A stretch of 64,000 nt of DNA from Pseudomonas sp. B21-023 (GCF_024749165.1 NZ_CP087190.1:1882001-1946000), one strand, 5' to 3'. Counted from the first letter of the stretch, positions 25,789 to 35,652 are shown. The notes: generated by a model from the sequence alone, not told the origin. Numbers and translations are program-made.

Positions 25789-27617
25789 TTGGCTTTCTCC
25801 GAAGGCTTCTTGATCCACCAGCTGTTCAGCCCGAGGGTGTAGGGCGGCGTGGTGACGAAGGCGAACCGGTTGCGGTAGGCCAGGCGGTGATTGTCGAGGT
25901 ACCAGTTGGGGATCATGTAGTACTGCCATGAGAGCACGCGGTCCAGGGCGCGCGCGGCGGCAATCTGGTCATCGCGGCTGCGGGCGGCGAGCAAGGTGTC
26001 GAGCAGGTGGTCGACCACCGGGTCCTTCACGCCAGCATAGTTCTTGCTGCCCTTGGTGGCGGCCTGGCTTGAGTGGAAATACAGCCACTGTTCAAGGCCC
26101 GGGCTCAGGGTCTGGTTCAGGGTCATCAGGATCATGTCGAAATCGAACTGGTCGAGCCGTTGTTTGTACTGGGCGCGGTCCACGGTGCGCAAGCGCGCAT
26201 CGATGCCGATGCTGGCCAGATTTTCGACATAAGGTTGCAGGATGCGTTCGAGGTTGGGGTTCACCAGCAGCAGCTCCAGCCTGAACGGTTGGCCTTTGCT
26301 GTCGACCAGGCGCTGGCCGTTGAGCTTCCAGCCGGCCTGGGCGAACAGGGCCAGGGCCTGGCGCAGGGCGGGGCGGCTGATGCCGCTGCCGTCGGTGTGG
26401 CTGACCTGGTAGGGCTCGGTGAACAGCTTGTCCGGCAACTGGTCGCGGAATGGCTTGAGCAGCAGCCATTCCTTGCCGGTGGGCAGGCCGCTGGCGGTGA
26501 AGTCGCTGTTCGGGTAATAGCTGGTCGAGCGGCGGTAGGCGCTGCTGAACAGGGCGCGGTTGGTCCACTCGAAGTCGAGCATCAGGCCTAGCGCCTGGCG
26601 CACCCGTGGGTCGCTGAACGCGGCGCGGCGACTGTTCATGAACAGGCCTTGGGTTTGCGTGGGGATCTTGTGCGGAATCTGCGCCTTGATCACCTCGCCA
26701 CGGCGTACGGCGGGGAAGTTGTAGCCGTTGGCCCAGTTCTTCGCCTGGTGCTCGATGTAGATGTCGAATTCACCGGCCTTGAACGCTTCGAAGGCCACGG
26801 TGGCGTCGCGGTAGAACTCGTATTCGACGCGCTTGAAGTTGTACTTGCCGCGGTTAACCGCCAGGTCCTTGCCCCAGTAGTTCTTCACCCGTTCGAACAC
26901 CAGGCGCCGGCCCGGCTGCACCTCGGTGATGCGGTACGGGCCGCTACCCAGTGGTGGTTCGAAGGTGGTGGCCTTGAAGTCGCGCTTGGCCCAGTAGTGC
27001 TTGGGCAGCACCGGCATCTCGCCCAGGCGCAGGATCAGCAGCGGGTTGCCAGCGCGCTTGAACACGAAGCGGATGCGCAGCGGGCCGAGGATATCGACCC
27101 GGGCCACTTCCTGCAGGTTGGTGCGGTAGATCGGGTGGCCGTCCTTGAGCAGCGTGCGGTAGGAAAACGCCACGTCCTGCGCGGTGATCGGCACGCCATC
27201 GTGGAAGCGCGCCTCGGGGCGCAGGTTGAACACCACCCAGCTGCGGTCCTCGCTGTACTCGACCGAGCGGGCGATCAGGCCGTAGCTGGAGGTGGGTTCG
27301 TCGCCGGACGGGTCGTACATGCCGGTGCCGACCATCAGCGGCTCGTTCAGCTCGTTGATGCCGTACTGCAGGAAGTTGGGCGTGGTGACCGGGCTCGAGC
27401 CCTTGAAGGTGTAAGGGTTGAGCGTGTCGAAGGTGCCGAAGGCCATGGCCCGCAACGTGCCGCCTTTGGGGGCTTGCGGGTTGACCCAGTCAAAGTGGGT
27501 AAAGCTGGCCGGGTACTTGAGCGTGCCGAACTGCGCGTATCCGTGGCTTTCGCTCACCATCGCGACGGCGGGGAAGCTCAAGGCCAGGCTGAGTGACAGC
27601 AGGAGGGGACGTATCAA
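25785..27617 (-). CDS. periplasmic oligopeptide-binding protein (YejA-like), copy 2
   Basis: A second family 5 binding protein, also 610 residues, first gene of the yej operon. Signal peptide: LLLSLSLALSFPAVAM. It shares the same backbone blocks with copy 1 ([48 protein letters not shown]), so the pair arose by tandem duplication, but the sequences have diverged clearly. The two may widen the range of peptides taken up by the shared YejBEF channel. The operon promoter must lie in 27618-27728, upstream of this gene. Confidence 0.9.
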   Translation of the reverse strand: MIRPLLLSLSLALSFPAVAMVSESHGYAQFGTLKYPASFTHFDWVNPQAPKGGTLRAMAFGTFDTLNPYTFKGSSPVTTPNFLQYGINELNEPLMVGTGMYDPSGDEPTSSYGLIARSVEYSEDRSWVVFNLRPEARFHDGVPITAQDVAFSYRTLLKDGHPIYRTNLQEVARVDILGPLRIRFVFKRAGNPLLILRLGEMPVLPKHYWAKRDFKATTFEPPLGSGPYRITEVQPGRRLVFERVKNYWGKDLAVNRGKYNFKRVEYEFYRDATVAFEAFKAGEFDIYIEHQAKNWANGYNFPAVRRGEVIKAQIPHKIPTQTQGLFMNSRRAAFSDPRVRQALGLMLDFEWTNRALFSSAYRRSTSYYPNSDFTASGLPTGKEWLLLKPFRDQLPDKLFTEPYQVSHTDGSGISRPALRQALALFAQAGWKLNGQRLVDSKGQPFRLELLLVNPNLERILQPYVENLASIGIDARLRTVDRAQYKQRLDQFDFDMILMTLNQTLSPGLEQWLYFHSSQAATKGSKNYAGVKDPVVDHLLDTLLAARSRDDQIAAARALDRVLSWQYYMIPNWYLDNHRLAYRNRFAFVTTPPYTLGLNSWWIKKPSEKAK

Positions 27618-27728
27618 GTCGGCATCCGATCCAGAGGGCGTTGGGCTTGGTTCGGGGTACAGTAACAGCTTGTCTGGAATGGAAAAAGGGTAGGGCGCGG
27701 GGCTTTGCTTCAGCCTTCAAAGCATCGT

Positions 27729-27783
27729 GGGGCCAGCCCGCTCCCACGCCGATCGTGACTGGCGTGGGAGCGGGGCTGGCCCC
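27729..27783. repeat. long REP-like hairpin between yej operon and mltD
   Basis: Arms of 22 nt (GGGGCCAGCCCGCTCCCACG at the left) and a matching right arm with one bulged G enclose a 10-nt loop. This is the GCTCCCACG variant of the Pseudomonas REP family. It lies 12 nt after the mltD stop (minus strand) and can serve as its terminator. Confidence 0.75.
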
Positions 27784-27795
27784 GCTATCGAGGTA

Positions 27796-29226
27796 TCAGC
27801 GCGCGAGGTAGACGGTCAGGGTCTGGCCTGGCTTGAGCGCATGCCCGGTACGTGGGTTCCAGCGCTTGAGGTGCTTCATCTCGACGTTGAAGCGCTTGGC
27901 CACCAGGTAGTACGAGTCGCCCTTACGCACCTTGTACTGGGTGGAGCGTTGCTTGGAGTCGGCCACGCGGTTGGCTGCCGCGCTCGGCGCGCTGCCGCCA
28001 CGCAGGGCCAGGACCTGGCCGACCTTGAGGCTGTTGCCGCGGATGCGGTTCCAGCTTTGCAGCTGCTTGACCGACACCCGGTTGGCCTTGGCGATGCTGC
28101 CCAGGTTGTCGCCACGCTTGACCCGGTAGCTGCGCGCCGCAGGCGCCTTGGCCTCGGCCAGGGCGGCCTGGAACACGGCCTTGTTCGGTTGCAGGCTGAC
28201 CAGTTCCTCGGGCTTGAGGTTGGACATGCGGTCGCTGAGCAGTTGCGCCTTGGCGGTCGGCACCAGCAGTTGTTGTGGGCCGTCCACGGTCATGCGCTTC
28301 TTGAAGGCAGGGTTGAGCTGGATCAGTTCGTCTTCGTCGATGTCGGCGAAGGCGGCCACGCGGGACAGGTCGAGGCGGTCGTTGATGGCGACGGCTTCGA
28401 AGTACGGCTCGTTGGCAATGGGGTTCAGGTTGACCCCGTAGGCGGCCGGGGTGTTGACCACCTGCGACAGGGCCAGCAGCTTGGGCACGTAGTCGCGGGT
28501 TTCCTGCGGCAGCGGCAGGTTCCAGTAGTCGGTCGGCAGGCCCAGGCGCTCGTTGCGCTCGATGGCGCGGCTGACGGTGCCTTCACCGGCGTTGTAGGCC
28601 GCCAGGGCCAGCAGCCAGTCGCCGTTGAACATGTCATGCAGGCGGTTCAGGTAATCCAGCGCGGCGTTGGTCGAGGCGGTGACGTCGCGACGGCCATCGT
28701 AGAAGTTGGTCTGGCGCAGGTTGAAGTGGCGCCCGGTGGACGGGATGAACTGCCACATGCCGGCGGCATGCGCCCGGGAGTAGGCCATCGGGTTGTAGGC
28801 GCTCTCGATGGCCGGCAGCAGGGCCAGTTCCAGCGGCATGTCGCGTTCTTCGAGGCGCTCGACGATGTAGTGCAGGTAGAGGCTGCCGCGCTCGCCGGCG
28901 TTCTCGAGGAACGACGGGTTGCTGGCGAACCACAGGCGCTGCTGTTCGATGCGCGGGTTGACGTCCATGCCGTCCTGCAGGGCGAAGCCCTGGCGCATGC
29001 GCTCCCAGACGTCCTGCGGCGGTGCCTGCTCCTTGGGCTTGACCACCAGCGGCGCTGGTTTGTGCTTGATCCGCGCCTGATAGTTGTGCGCGCGAACGCT
29101 GTCGGCTTCGTCCAGCTGACGGGTGCTCTGGCAGCCGACCAGGGTGGCGGCCAGCGCCAGTGCACTGATCTGGGCCAGTCGCGTCAGGGCGACCGAATGA
29201 GAGGTTCTGCGGCTACGGGAAGACAT
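27796..29226 (-). CDS. mltD: membrane-bound lytic murein transglycosylase D
   Basis: An outer-membrane lipoprotein that cleaves peptidoglycan glycan strands to 1,6-anhydro-muropeptides. A signal sequence with lipobox LVGC (Cys 32) is followed by an SLT domain with catalytic Glu 141 (LPAIESAYNPMAYS), AAGMWQFIPSTGRHF and ALAAYNAGEG. Two LysM domains then bind glycan: RSYRVKRGDNLGSIAKANRV and TQYKVRKGDSYYLVAKRF. At 476 residues it has normal length. It is adjacent to gloB on the same strand with a 100-nt gap, a conserved neighbourhood in Pseudomonas. Confidence 0.96.
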   Translation of the reverse strand: MSSRSRRTSHSVALTRLAQISALALAATLVGCQSTRQLDEADSVRAHNYQARIKHKPAPLVVKPKEQAPPQDVWERMRQGFALQDGMDVNPRIEQQRLWFASNPSFLENAGERGSLYLHYIVERLEERDMPLELALLPAIESAYNPMAYSRAHAAGMWQFIPSTGRHFNLRQTNFYDGRRDVTASTNAALDYLNRLHDMFNGDWLLALAAYNAGEGTVSRAIERNERLGLPTDYWNLPLPQETRDYVPKLLALSQVVNTPAAYGVNLNPIANEPYFEAVAINDRLDLSRVAAFADIDEDELIQLNPAFKKRMTVDGPQQLLVPTAKAQLLSDRMSNLKPEELVSLQPNKAVFQAALAEAKAPAARSYRVKRGDNLGSIAKANRVSVKQLQSWNRIRGNSLKVGQVLALRGGSAPSAAANRVADSKQRSTQYKVRKGDSYYLVAKRFNVEMKHLKRWNPRTGHALKPGQTLTVYLAR

Positions 29227-29326
29227 CGGCTGGGACGGTTATCCGGGCGAAAAAGTTGGGCGATTCTAGAAACCGCTCCCCGCCGGGTCAACCATCGGGC
29301 CTATGATGCGATATATCTTGGGGTTA

Positions 29327-30106
29327 TCAGAACACGTCCTTCCAAGACCTCAAGGCAGCAAAAACAGTGGCTTGGCTGGGGTTGGAATGTCCCTTCCATT
29401 CGTCTGCTTTTTGTTTAACGAATGTTTCAGCGGTGCGCAAAAACGGGTTGGTCAGGCGCTCCAGGCCAATGTTGGAGGGCAAGGTAATGCGATTGTCGGC
29501 GCGCAACCGGGTAACGTCCTCGAACCGTTGGCGAACGTGTTCATTGTCGGGTTCCACGGCACGGGCGAATCGCAGGTTGCTCAGGGTGTATTCGTGGGCG
29601 CAGTACACTTCGGTCGCGGCGGGCAGGGCGGCCAGGCGTTGCAGCGAATGGTGCATCTGCTCGGGCGTGCCTTCGAACAAGCGGCCGCAGCCGGCGGCGA
29701 ACAGGGTATCGCCACTGAACAGTAGCGGTGTGGGCGATTGCGCAGTGTAATAGGCGATGTGCCCCAGGGTGTGGCCGGGCATGGCCAGGACCTCGAAGGC
29801 CAGGCCCAGCACCTCGATGCGTGCGCCGTCTTCCAGGGCGATATCGCGGCCCGGGATAGGTTCGCTGGCAGGGCCGTACACCTGGGCGCCGGTGGCCTGT
29901 TTCAACGCTTCGACGCCGCCGACGTGGTCATGGTGGTGGTGGGTGACGAGGATCGCCTGCAATGCCCAGTCCGGGTGCTGCTCCAGCCATGCGCGCACCG
30001 GCCCGGCGTCACCGGGGTCGACCACTGCGCAGCGGCGATTGGCAGTATCCTGTAACAACCAGATGTAGTTGTCGTTGAAAGCGGGTAGGGCATCGATCTG
30101 TATCAT
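29327..30106 (-). CDS. gloB: glyoxalase II (hydroxyacylglutathione hydrolase)
   Basis: A 259-residue metallo-beta-lactamase-fold enzyme hydrolysing S-D-lactoylglutathione to D-lactate and glutathione, the second step of methylglyoxal detoxification. Binuclear metal motif [10 protein letters not shown] (residues 55-64), later ligands in [20 protein letters not shown] and YCAHEYT, and a C-terminal glutathione-binding tail. The frame is open to 30979, but ATG 30106 ([16 protein letters not shown]) is the family start. It is divergent from the methyltransferase, as in the conserved gloB-yafS-rnhA-dnaQ block. Confidence 0.96.
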   Translation of the reverse strand: MIQIDALPAFNDNYIWLLQDTANRRCAVVDPGDAGPVRAWLEQHPDWALQAILVTHHHHDHVGGVEALKQATGAQVYGPASEPIPGRDIALEDGARIEVLGLAFEVLAMPGHTLGHIAYYTAQSPTPLLFSGDTLFAAGCGRLFEGTPEQMHHSLQRLAALPAATEVYCAHEYTLSNLRFARAVEPDNEHVRQRFEDVTRLRADNRITLPSNIGLERLTNPFLRTAETFVKQKADEWKGHSNPSQATVFAALRSWKDVF

Positions 30107-30190
30107 GTGCGGATCCGTATCGCCAAGCCTGGACATTGAGGGCATCTTAGCCGCGATGGCGCGAGCGGAGAACCTTCGAGGGAGAACGCA

Positions 30191-30964
30191 ATGACCGACC
30201 AAGCCTTCGCCCAGGCCGACCCCGACTGGGTCGAGCTGATCCGCCTGGCCCGCGACTGGTTCGATGGGCCTCTTGGGCAGTTGATGCTCAAGGAGGAGGA
30301 AAAGTTGCTCGAAGAAGAGCTGCGGCGCTTCTTCGGTGGCTACCTTGTGCACTACGGCCCCTGCGCCGAACCTCCGCCCAATGCCCCGCAGGTGCAGCGC
30401 AACGTGCGCCTGGGCGCGCCGCTGCCGGGGGTGGAGATCGTCTGCGAGGAGCAGGCCTGGCCGCTGTCGGAGCACGCCGCCGACGTGGTGGTGCTGCAGC
30501 ATGGCCTGGACTTCAGCCTGTCTCCCCACGGGCTGCTGCGTGAGGCCGCCAGTTCCGTGCGCCCGGGGGGGCACCTGCTGATCATCGGGATCAACCCCTG
30601 GAGCAGTTGGGGCGTGCGTCATTTCTTCAGCCACGGGGCCTTGCGCAAGGCCCGTTGCATCTCGCCGTCGCGGGTTGGCGACTGGCTCAACCTGCTGGGC
30701 TTCGCGCTGGAGAAACGCCGCTTCGGGTGTTATCGTCCGCCGCTTGCCTCGCCGGCCTGGCAACAGCGCCTGGCTGGCTGGGAGCGCGTGGCCGGGGGCT
30801 GGCAAACTGCCGGCGGCGGTGTCTACCTGCTGGTGGCGCGCAAGATGGTGGTGGGCCTGCGGCCGTTGCGTCTGGAGCGCCGCGAGCCGATGGGCAAGCT
30901 GCTGCCGCTGCCGCTGGCCAAGGTCAACCGCAGCGCCACCCATCCCGAATCCGAAAAGCACTGA
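30191..30964 (+). CDS. YafS-like putative methyltransferase
   Basis: A 257-residue protein in the methyltransferase_11 fold class, occupying the place of E. coli yafS between gloB and rnhA. The post-motif region is recognisable ([54 protein letters not shown]), but the usual GxGxG motif I is not seen at residues 70-90 ([13 protein letters not shown]), so SAM binding may be degenerate. The substrate is unknown. It is followed by rnhA after 13 nt and likely shares its transcript. Confidence 0.8.
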   Translation: MTDQAFAQADPDWVELIRLARDWFDGPLGQLMLKEEEKLLEEELRRFFGGYLVHYGPCAEPPPNAPQVQRNVRLGAPLPGVEIVCEEQAWPLSEHAADVVVLQHGLDFSLSPHGLLREAASSVRPGGHLLIIGINPWSSWGVRHFFSHGALRKARCISPSRVGDWLNLLGFALEKRRFGCYRPPLASPAWQQRLAGWERVAGGWQTAGGGVYLLVARKMVVGLRPLRLERREPMGKLLPLPLAKVNRSATHPESEKH

Positions 30965-30977
30965 ACATGAGTGGTAC

Positions 30978-31424
30978 ATGAGCGATAGCGTCGAGATCTA
31001 CACCGATGGTGCCTGCAAGGGCAACCCTGGCCCAGGCGGCTGGGGTGTGCTGATTGTCTACAAGGGCGTCGAGAAGGAATTGTGGGGCGGCGAGCGCGAG
31101 ACCACCAACAACCGCATGGAGCTGATGGCGGCGATCGAGGGGCTCAAGGCGCTCAAGCGCGAGTGCGAGGTGCTGCTGACCACCGACTCGCAATACGTCA
31201 TGAAGGGCATCAACGAGTGGATGGTCAATTGGAAGAAGCGCGGTTGGAAGACCGCCGCGAAAGAGCCGGTGAAGAACGCTGACCTGTGGGTGCAGCTCGA
31301 TGAGCAGGTCAACCGGCACAAGGTGACCTGGAAGTGGGTCCGTGGGCATATCGGCCATCCGGGCAACGAGCGGGCCGACCAGCTGGCCAATCGTGGGGTT
31401 GATGAGGTTCGCGCGCAACGTTGA
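30978..31424 (+). CDS. rnhA: ribonuclease HI
   Basis: Endonuclease degrading the RNA strand of RNA-DNA hybrids (R-loops, Okazaki primers). At 148 residues it has normal length. The catalytic residues are at canonical numbers: D10 ([15 protein letters not shown]), E48 (RMELMAA), D70 (TTDSQYV) and D134 ([11 protein letters not shown]), with H124 in [11 protein letters not shown] 30978 is the family start; the longer frame to 30675 lies in the methyltransferase gene. It is next to dnaQ, as in most gamma-proteobacteria. Confidence 0.98.
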   Translation: MSDSVEIYTDGACKGNPGPGGWGVLIVYKGVEKELWGGERETTNNRMELMAAIEGLKALKRECEVLLTTDSQYVMKGINEWMVNWKKRGWKTAAKEPVKNADLWVQLDEQVNRHKVTWKWVRGHIGHPGNERADQLANRGVDEVRAQR

Positions 31425-31438
31425 TTGTGTTGCGGGCA

Positions 31439-31519
31439 ATCGCGGGGCAAGTCGGGTCGCCGCATCGCCGCTCCCACGAGATGACTGCTGGCTGCGTGGG
31501 AGCGGGCTTGCCCCGCGAT
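31439..31519. repeat. REP/BIME inverted pair between rnhA and dnaQ
   Basis: Outer arms ATCGCGGGGCAAG (31439-31451) and CTTGCCCCGCGAT (31507-31519) and inner arms GCTCCCACG / CGTGGGAGC are exact complements. This is the TTGCCCCGCGAT variant of Pseudomonas REP, common between genes. Fold or protection of the rnhA transcript end is possible. Confidence 0.8.
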
Positions 31520-31589
31520 GACCGCAAAACGGCCCCGATTTCGTTATACTCCCACCCCGAATTCAAGCACCGCCAGTTGGAGTCCCCGC

Positions 31590-32345
31590 GTGGAGCAGCA
31601 GCAAGACAAACGGTTCGTCATCCTCGACACCGAGACCACCGGCATGCCGGTGGCCGAAGGCCACCGCATCATCGAGATCGGTTGCGTCGAGGTCGTGGGC
31701 CGGCGCCTGACCGGGCGGCACTTCCATGTCTACCTGCAGCCCGACCGCGAGAGTGACGAGGGCGCGATCAACGTCCACGGCATCACCGATGCTTTCCTGG
31801 TCGGCAAACCGCGTTTCGGCGATGTGGCCGAGGAGTTCTTCGAGTTCATCCAGGGCGCCACCCTGGTCATCCACAACGCGGCGTTCGACGTCGGCTTCAT
31901 CAACAACGAGTTCGCCCTGATCGGCCAGCAGGATCGTGCCGATATCTCGCAGCATTGCCCGATCCTCGACACCCTGATGATGGCGCGCTCGCGCCACCCG
32001 GGGCAGCGCAACAGCCTCGATGCCCTGTGCAAACGCTACGGCATCGACAACTCCGGCCGTGAGCTGCACGGCGCACTGCTCGACTCGGAACTGCTGGCAG
32101 ACGTCTACCTGGCGATGACCGGTGGCCAGACCAGCTTGTCGCTGGCGGGCGAAGGGGCGGGCGACGAGGATGGGCAGGGCGGCACCGGCAGTGAAATCCG
32201 CCGTATCGTCGGGCGTGCGCCGGGGCGGGTGATCATGGCCAACGAGGAAGAGCTCGAGGCCCATGCCGAGCGGCTGGCGGCCATCGCCAAGTCGGCGGGT
32301 GGGCCGTCGATGTGGCAGGCATTGACCGAGCCAGCGGCCAGCTGA
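31590..32345 (+). CDS. dnaQ: DNA polymerase III epsilon subunit (proofreading exonuclease), GTG start
   Basis: 3'-5' exonuclease of the replicative polymerase. The ExoI motif is FVILDTETTG with D13 and E15; ExoII is HNAAFDVGFINNEF; ExoIII is HGALLDSELLADVY. The C-terminal segment (SMWQAL) is the usual alpha-subunit contact region. The GTG at 31590 with TGGAG upstream gives 251 residues, the normal size; the open frame to 31518 has no matching start signal. Diverging genes mutate this frequently to give mutators, but here all catalytic residues are intact. Confidence 0.96.
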   Translation: MEQQQDKRFVILDTETTGMPVAEGHRIIEIGCVEVVGRRLTGRHFHVYLQPDRESDEGAINVHGITDAFLVGKPRFGDVAEEFFEFIQGATLVIHNAAFDVGFINNEFALIGQQDRADISQHCPILDTLMMARSRHPGQRNSLDALCKRYGIDNSGRELHGALLDSELLADVYLAMTGGQTSLSLAGEGAGDEDGQGGTGSEIRRIVGRAPGRVIMANEEELEAHAERLAAIAKSAGGPSMWQALTEPAAS

Positions 32346-32365
32346 CTCGAAGGCCGGCCCGGCCC

Positions 32366-32436
32366 CATCGCTGGCCAGCCAGCTCCCACAGGGACCGCAT
32401 TCTGCGTTGCACCTTGTGAGAGCCGGCCTGGCGATG
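32366..32436. repeat. degenerate REP pair between dnaQ and ldcA
   Basis: CATCGCTGGCCAGCCAGCTC-type left arm and GAGAGCCGGCCTGGCGATG right arm are imperfect complements about 35 nt apart. It resembles an ageing BIME. It may end the dnaQ transcript. Confidence 0.55.
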
Positions 32437-32490
32437 ACAGCATCACACTCGACTACCCTGAGGGAAATTACCCGCAGAGGTAGCCGCCCG

Positions 32491-34731
32491 ATGTACAAGG
32501 ACCTGCAGTTCCCGATCCTCATCGTCCACCGGGCCATCAAGGCCGACAGCGTCGCTGGCGAGCGGGTGCGCGGCATTGCCGATGAACTGGTGCGTGACGG
32601 CTTCGCCATCCTCGCCGCCGCCGACCAGGCCGAAGCGCGGCTGGTGGCTGCCACTCATCATGGCCTGGCCTGCATGCTGATCGCCGCCGAGGGCGTCGGC
32701 GACAACAGCCGGCTGCTGCACAACATGGCCGAGCTGATCCGCCTGGCGCGGCTGAGGGCGCCCAACCTGCCGATCTTCGCCCTGGGCGAGCAGGTCACCC
32801 TGGAGAATGCCCCGGCCGAGGCCATGGGTGAACTGAACCAGCTGCGCGGCATTCTCTATCTGTTCGAAGACACCGTGCCGTTTCTCGCCCGCCAGGTGGC
32901 GCGGGCCGCGCATAACTACCTCGACGGCCTGCTGCCGCCTTTCTTCAAGGCCCTGGTGCAGCACACCGCACAATCCAATTACTCCTGGCACACACCGGGC
33001 CACGGCGGTGGCGTGGCTTACCGCAAGAGCCCGGTGGGGCAGGCCTTCCATCAGTTCTTCGGTGAAAACACCCTGCGCTCGGACCTGTCGGTCTCGGTGC
33101 CGGAACTGGGCTCGCTGCTCGACCACACTGGCCCGCTGGCCGCCGCCGAGGCGCGGGCGGCACGCAACTTCGGCGCCGACCATACCTTCTTCGTCATCAA
33201 TGGCACCTCCACCGCCAACAAGATCGTCTGGCACGCCATGGTCGGGCGCGGTGACTTGGTGCTCGTGGACCGCAACTGCCACAAGTCGGTGGTGCACGCG
33301 ATCATCATGACTGGCGCCATTCCTATCTACCTGTGCCCGGAACGCAACGAGCTGGGCATCATCGGACCCATACCTCTTGATGAGTTCAGCCAGGTGTCGA
33401 TCCAGGCAAAGATCCAGGCCCACCCGCTGGCCCAGGGAAAGCCTGCAAAGATCAAGCTGGCCGTGGTCACCAACTCCACCTACGACGGCCTGTGCTACCA
33501 CGCCGGGATGATCAAGCAGGCACTGGGCGCCAGCGTCGAGGTGCTGCACTTCGACGAGGCCTGGTTCGCCTACGCTGCCTTCCATGAATTCTTCGCCGGC
33601 CGTTACGCCATGGGCACGCCGCGTGCCGACGATGGACCGCTGCTATTCAGCACCCATTCCACCCACAAGCTGCTGGCGGCCTTCAGCCAGGCCTCGATGA
33701 TCCATGTGCAGGACGGTGCCAGCCGCCAGTTGGACCGTGACCGTTTCAACGAAGCGTTCATGATGCATATCTCCACCTCGCCGCAGTACAGCATCCTCGC
33801 CTCGCTGGACGTCGCCTCGGCGATGATGGAGGGCCCGGCGGGGCGTTCGCTGTTGCAGGAGATGTTCGACGAGGCCCTGAGCTTTCGCCGGGCGCTGGCC
33901 AACCTGCGCGAGCACCTCGCCGCCGATGACTGGTGGTTCAGCATCTGGCAGCCGCCGACGGCGCAGGCCAGCGAGCTGCAGGCGGTGGACTGGCTGCTGC
34001 AACCGGGGGCCGAGTGGCATGGCTTTGGCGGGCTGGGCGACGACTATGTCTTGCTCGACCCGCTCAAGGTCACCCTGGTGATGCCGGGCGCTGCTGGCGC
34101 AGCGGATGGCCATGGAATTCCCGCGGCAGTGGTGGGCAAGTTTCTCTGGGAGCGCGGGCTGGTGGTGGAAAAGACCGGCCTGTACAGCTTCCTGGTGCTG
34201 TTTTCGATGGGGATCACCAAGGGCAAGTGGAGCACGCTGCTCACCGAGCTGCTGGAGTTCAAGCGCCACTACGACGCCAATACCGCCCTGGCCGACTGCC
34301 TGGCCAGCGTGATGATGGAGCAGCCGTCACGCTACCAAGGGCTGGGGCTGCGCGACCTGTGCCAGCAACTGCATGGTTTCTACCGTGGCAATGCCACGTC
34401 CAGGCAGCTCAAGCTGCTGTTCACCCGTTTACCGGAGGTGGCGATGACTCCGGCCGAGGCCTATGACCGGATGGTGCGCGGGGAGGTGGAGGCGGTGCCT
34501 ATCGAGCATCTGCTGGGCCGGGTCGCGGCGGTGATGCTGGTGCCCTATCCCCCGGGAATCCCGTTGATCATGCCGGGCGAGCGCTTCACCGAGGCGACCC
34601 GTTCGATCCTGGTCTACCTGGACTGCGCCCGGGCCTTCGACCAGGGTTTCCCAGGCTTCGTCGCCGACGTGCACGGCCTGCAGCGGGAAGGGCAGCTGTA
34701 TACGGTGGACTGCGTCAAGGAATGCGAATGA
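32491..34731 (+). CDS. ldcA: Orn/Arg/Lys decarboxylase, probable lysine decarboxylase LdcA
   Basis: A 746-residue fold-type-I PLP decarboxylase with the three-part architecture of its class: response-regulator-like N-domain (residues 1-130), catalytic core and C-domain. The PLP lysine is in STHSTHKLLAAFSQASMIH; TPGHGGGVAYRKSPVG, NGTSTANKIVWHAM and HFDEAWFAYAAFH are core motifs. Position after dnaQ matches PA1818-type LdcA of pseudomonads, which makes cadaverine from lysine. Without tests arginine or ornithine cannot be excluded. ATG 32491 follows GCAGAGG; the longer frame from 32407 is REP-like DNA. Confidence 0.88.
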   Translation: MYKDLQFPILIVHRAIKADSVAGERVRGIADELVRDGFAILAAADQAEARLVAATHHGLACMLIAAEGVGDNSRLLHNMAELIRLARLRAPNLPIFALGEQVTLENAPAEAMGELNQLRGILYLFEDTVPFLARQVARAAHNYLDGLLPPFFKALVQHTAQSNYSWHTPGHGGGVAYRKSPVGQAFHQFFGENTLRSDLSVSVPELGSLLDHTGPLAAAEARAARNFGADHTFFVINGTSTANKIVWHAMVGRGDLVLVDRNCHKSVVHAIIMTGAIPIYLCPERNELGIIGPIPLDEFSQVSIQAKIQAHPLAQGKPAKIKLAVVTNSTYDGLCYHAGMIKQALGASVEVLHFDEAWFAYAAFHEFFAGRYAMGTPRADDGPLLFSTHSTHKLLAAFSQASMIHVQDGASRQLDRDRFNEAFMMHISTSPQYSILASLDVASAMMEGPAGRSLLQEMFDEALSFRRALANLREHLAADDWWFSIWQPPTAQASELQAVDWLLQPGAEWHGFGGLGDDYVLLDPLKVTLVMPGAAGAADGHGIPAAVVGKFLWERGLVVEKTGLYSFLVLFSMGITKGKWSTLLTELLEFKRHYDANTALADCLASVMMEQPSRYQGLGLRDLCQQLHGFYRGNATSRQLKLLFTRLPEVAMTPAEAYDRMVRGEVEAVPIEHLLGRVAAVMLVPYPPGIPLIMPGERFTEATRSILVYLDCARAFDQGFPGFVADVHGLQREGQLYTVDCVKECE

Positions 34732-34933
34732 TCTCGACGCCGGTCTGGGCCAGCTCGAAACGGTCGTCGCCCAGGTGATTGACGCGGTCGCCGATAGCCA
34801 GGCGATAGCTGGTAACCGGCGCGCCGAGGGTGCTGCCGTCGGCCTGGAGGGTGGACTCCTGGAACTCGTGGACCGGGTAGATACGGCCTTCGGCGTCGCG
34901 GGCGTGGAACTGGCCGACCATTACTGCTGCCAT
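34715..34933 (-). CDS. conserved small protein, 72 aa
   Basis: A short soluble protein (MAAVMVGQFHARDAEGRIYP, then GDRVNHLGDDRFELAQTG) with beta-rich pattern; it looks like a small OB/SH3-like fold but no family is certain. Its last 17 nt overlap the end of ldcA on the opposite strand. A weak GTGGAAA site lies upstream. Similar proteins are common in Pseudomonas; function unknown. Confidence 0.72.
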   Translation of the reverse strand: MAAVMVGQFHARDAEGRIYPVHEFQESTLQADGSTLGAPVTSYRLAIGDRVNHLGDDRFELAQTGVEIIRIP

Positions 34934-35091
34934 TTAGGTGGAAACCTCTGAATCGTGTAGGAAATGTCTGTAGACATAGACCAGTGAAACGCCCGGGAAG
35001 TTTTCAGCCGAATGGAAAAAAACCGCGAAGCCGAGGAACGGTCATCTATAACTAACTGGTCCCATTCCCAGAGCAGAGGTTGCAAAACGCC

Positions 35092-35652
35092 ATGAGCCAG
35101 GTCTATTCGGTAGCGGTCGTCGTCGGCAGCTTGCGCAAGGACTCCTACAACCGCAAGGTGGCCCGCGCGCTGTCTGAGCTGGCGCCGTCCAGCCTTGCCC
35201 TGCGAATCGTCGAGATCGGCGACCTGCCGTTGTACAACGAAGATGTCGAGGCCGAGGGCGCCCCTGAGGCGTGGAAACATTTCCGCGACGAGATCCGCCG
35301 CAGCGACGCGGTGCTGTTCGTCACGCCGGAATACAACCGTTCGGTGCCGGGGGGGTTGAAAAATGCCATCGATGTAGGATCGCGTCCCTATGGGCAGAGC
35401 GTGTGGGCTGGCAAGCCGGCGGCGGTGGCCAGCGTGTCGCCGGGGGCGATCGGCGGGTTTGGTGCCAATCATGCGGTGCGCCAGTCGCTGGTGTTCCTCG
35501 ATATGCCGTGCATGCAGATGCCCGAGGCTTACCTCGGTGGGGCGGCAACGTTGTTCGATGACAGTGGCAAGTTGAGCGAAAAGACCCGGCCGTTCCTGCA
35601 GGGGTTCATCGACAAGTTTGCCTCGTGGGTGAAGCTTAACCGGGCGGTCTGA
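35092..35652 (+). CDS. chrR: NADPH-dependent FMN reductase, ChrR-type
   Basis: A 186-residue flavodoxin-fold quinone/chromate reductase that makes two-electron reductions with FMN. The phosphate loop GSLRKDSYNRKVAR (residues 12-25) and the FMN ring-binding TPEYNRSVPGGLKNAID are present, with a conserved PGAIGGFGANHAVRQ. The sequence closely resembles the P. putida ChrR. ATG 35092 has CAGAGG upstream; the open frame from 35080 starts with TTG. Its physiological role is likely quinone redox cycling protection. A BIME terminates the unit. Confidence 0.9.
   Translation: MSQVYSVAVVVGSLRKDSYNRKVARALSELAPSSLALRIVEIGDLPLYNEDVEAEGAPEAWKHFRDEIRRSDAVLFVTPEYNRSVPGGLKNAIDVGSRPYGQSVWAGKPAAVASVSPGAIGGFGANHAVRQSLVFLDMPCMQMPEAYLGGAATLFDDSGKLSEKTRPFLQGFIDKFASWVKLNRAV

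Noticed and set aside
24061..25842. Plus-strand 593-codon frame opposite the peptide-binding protein
   Set aside because: Shadow of a signal-peptide-bearing family 5 binding protein on the minus strand.
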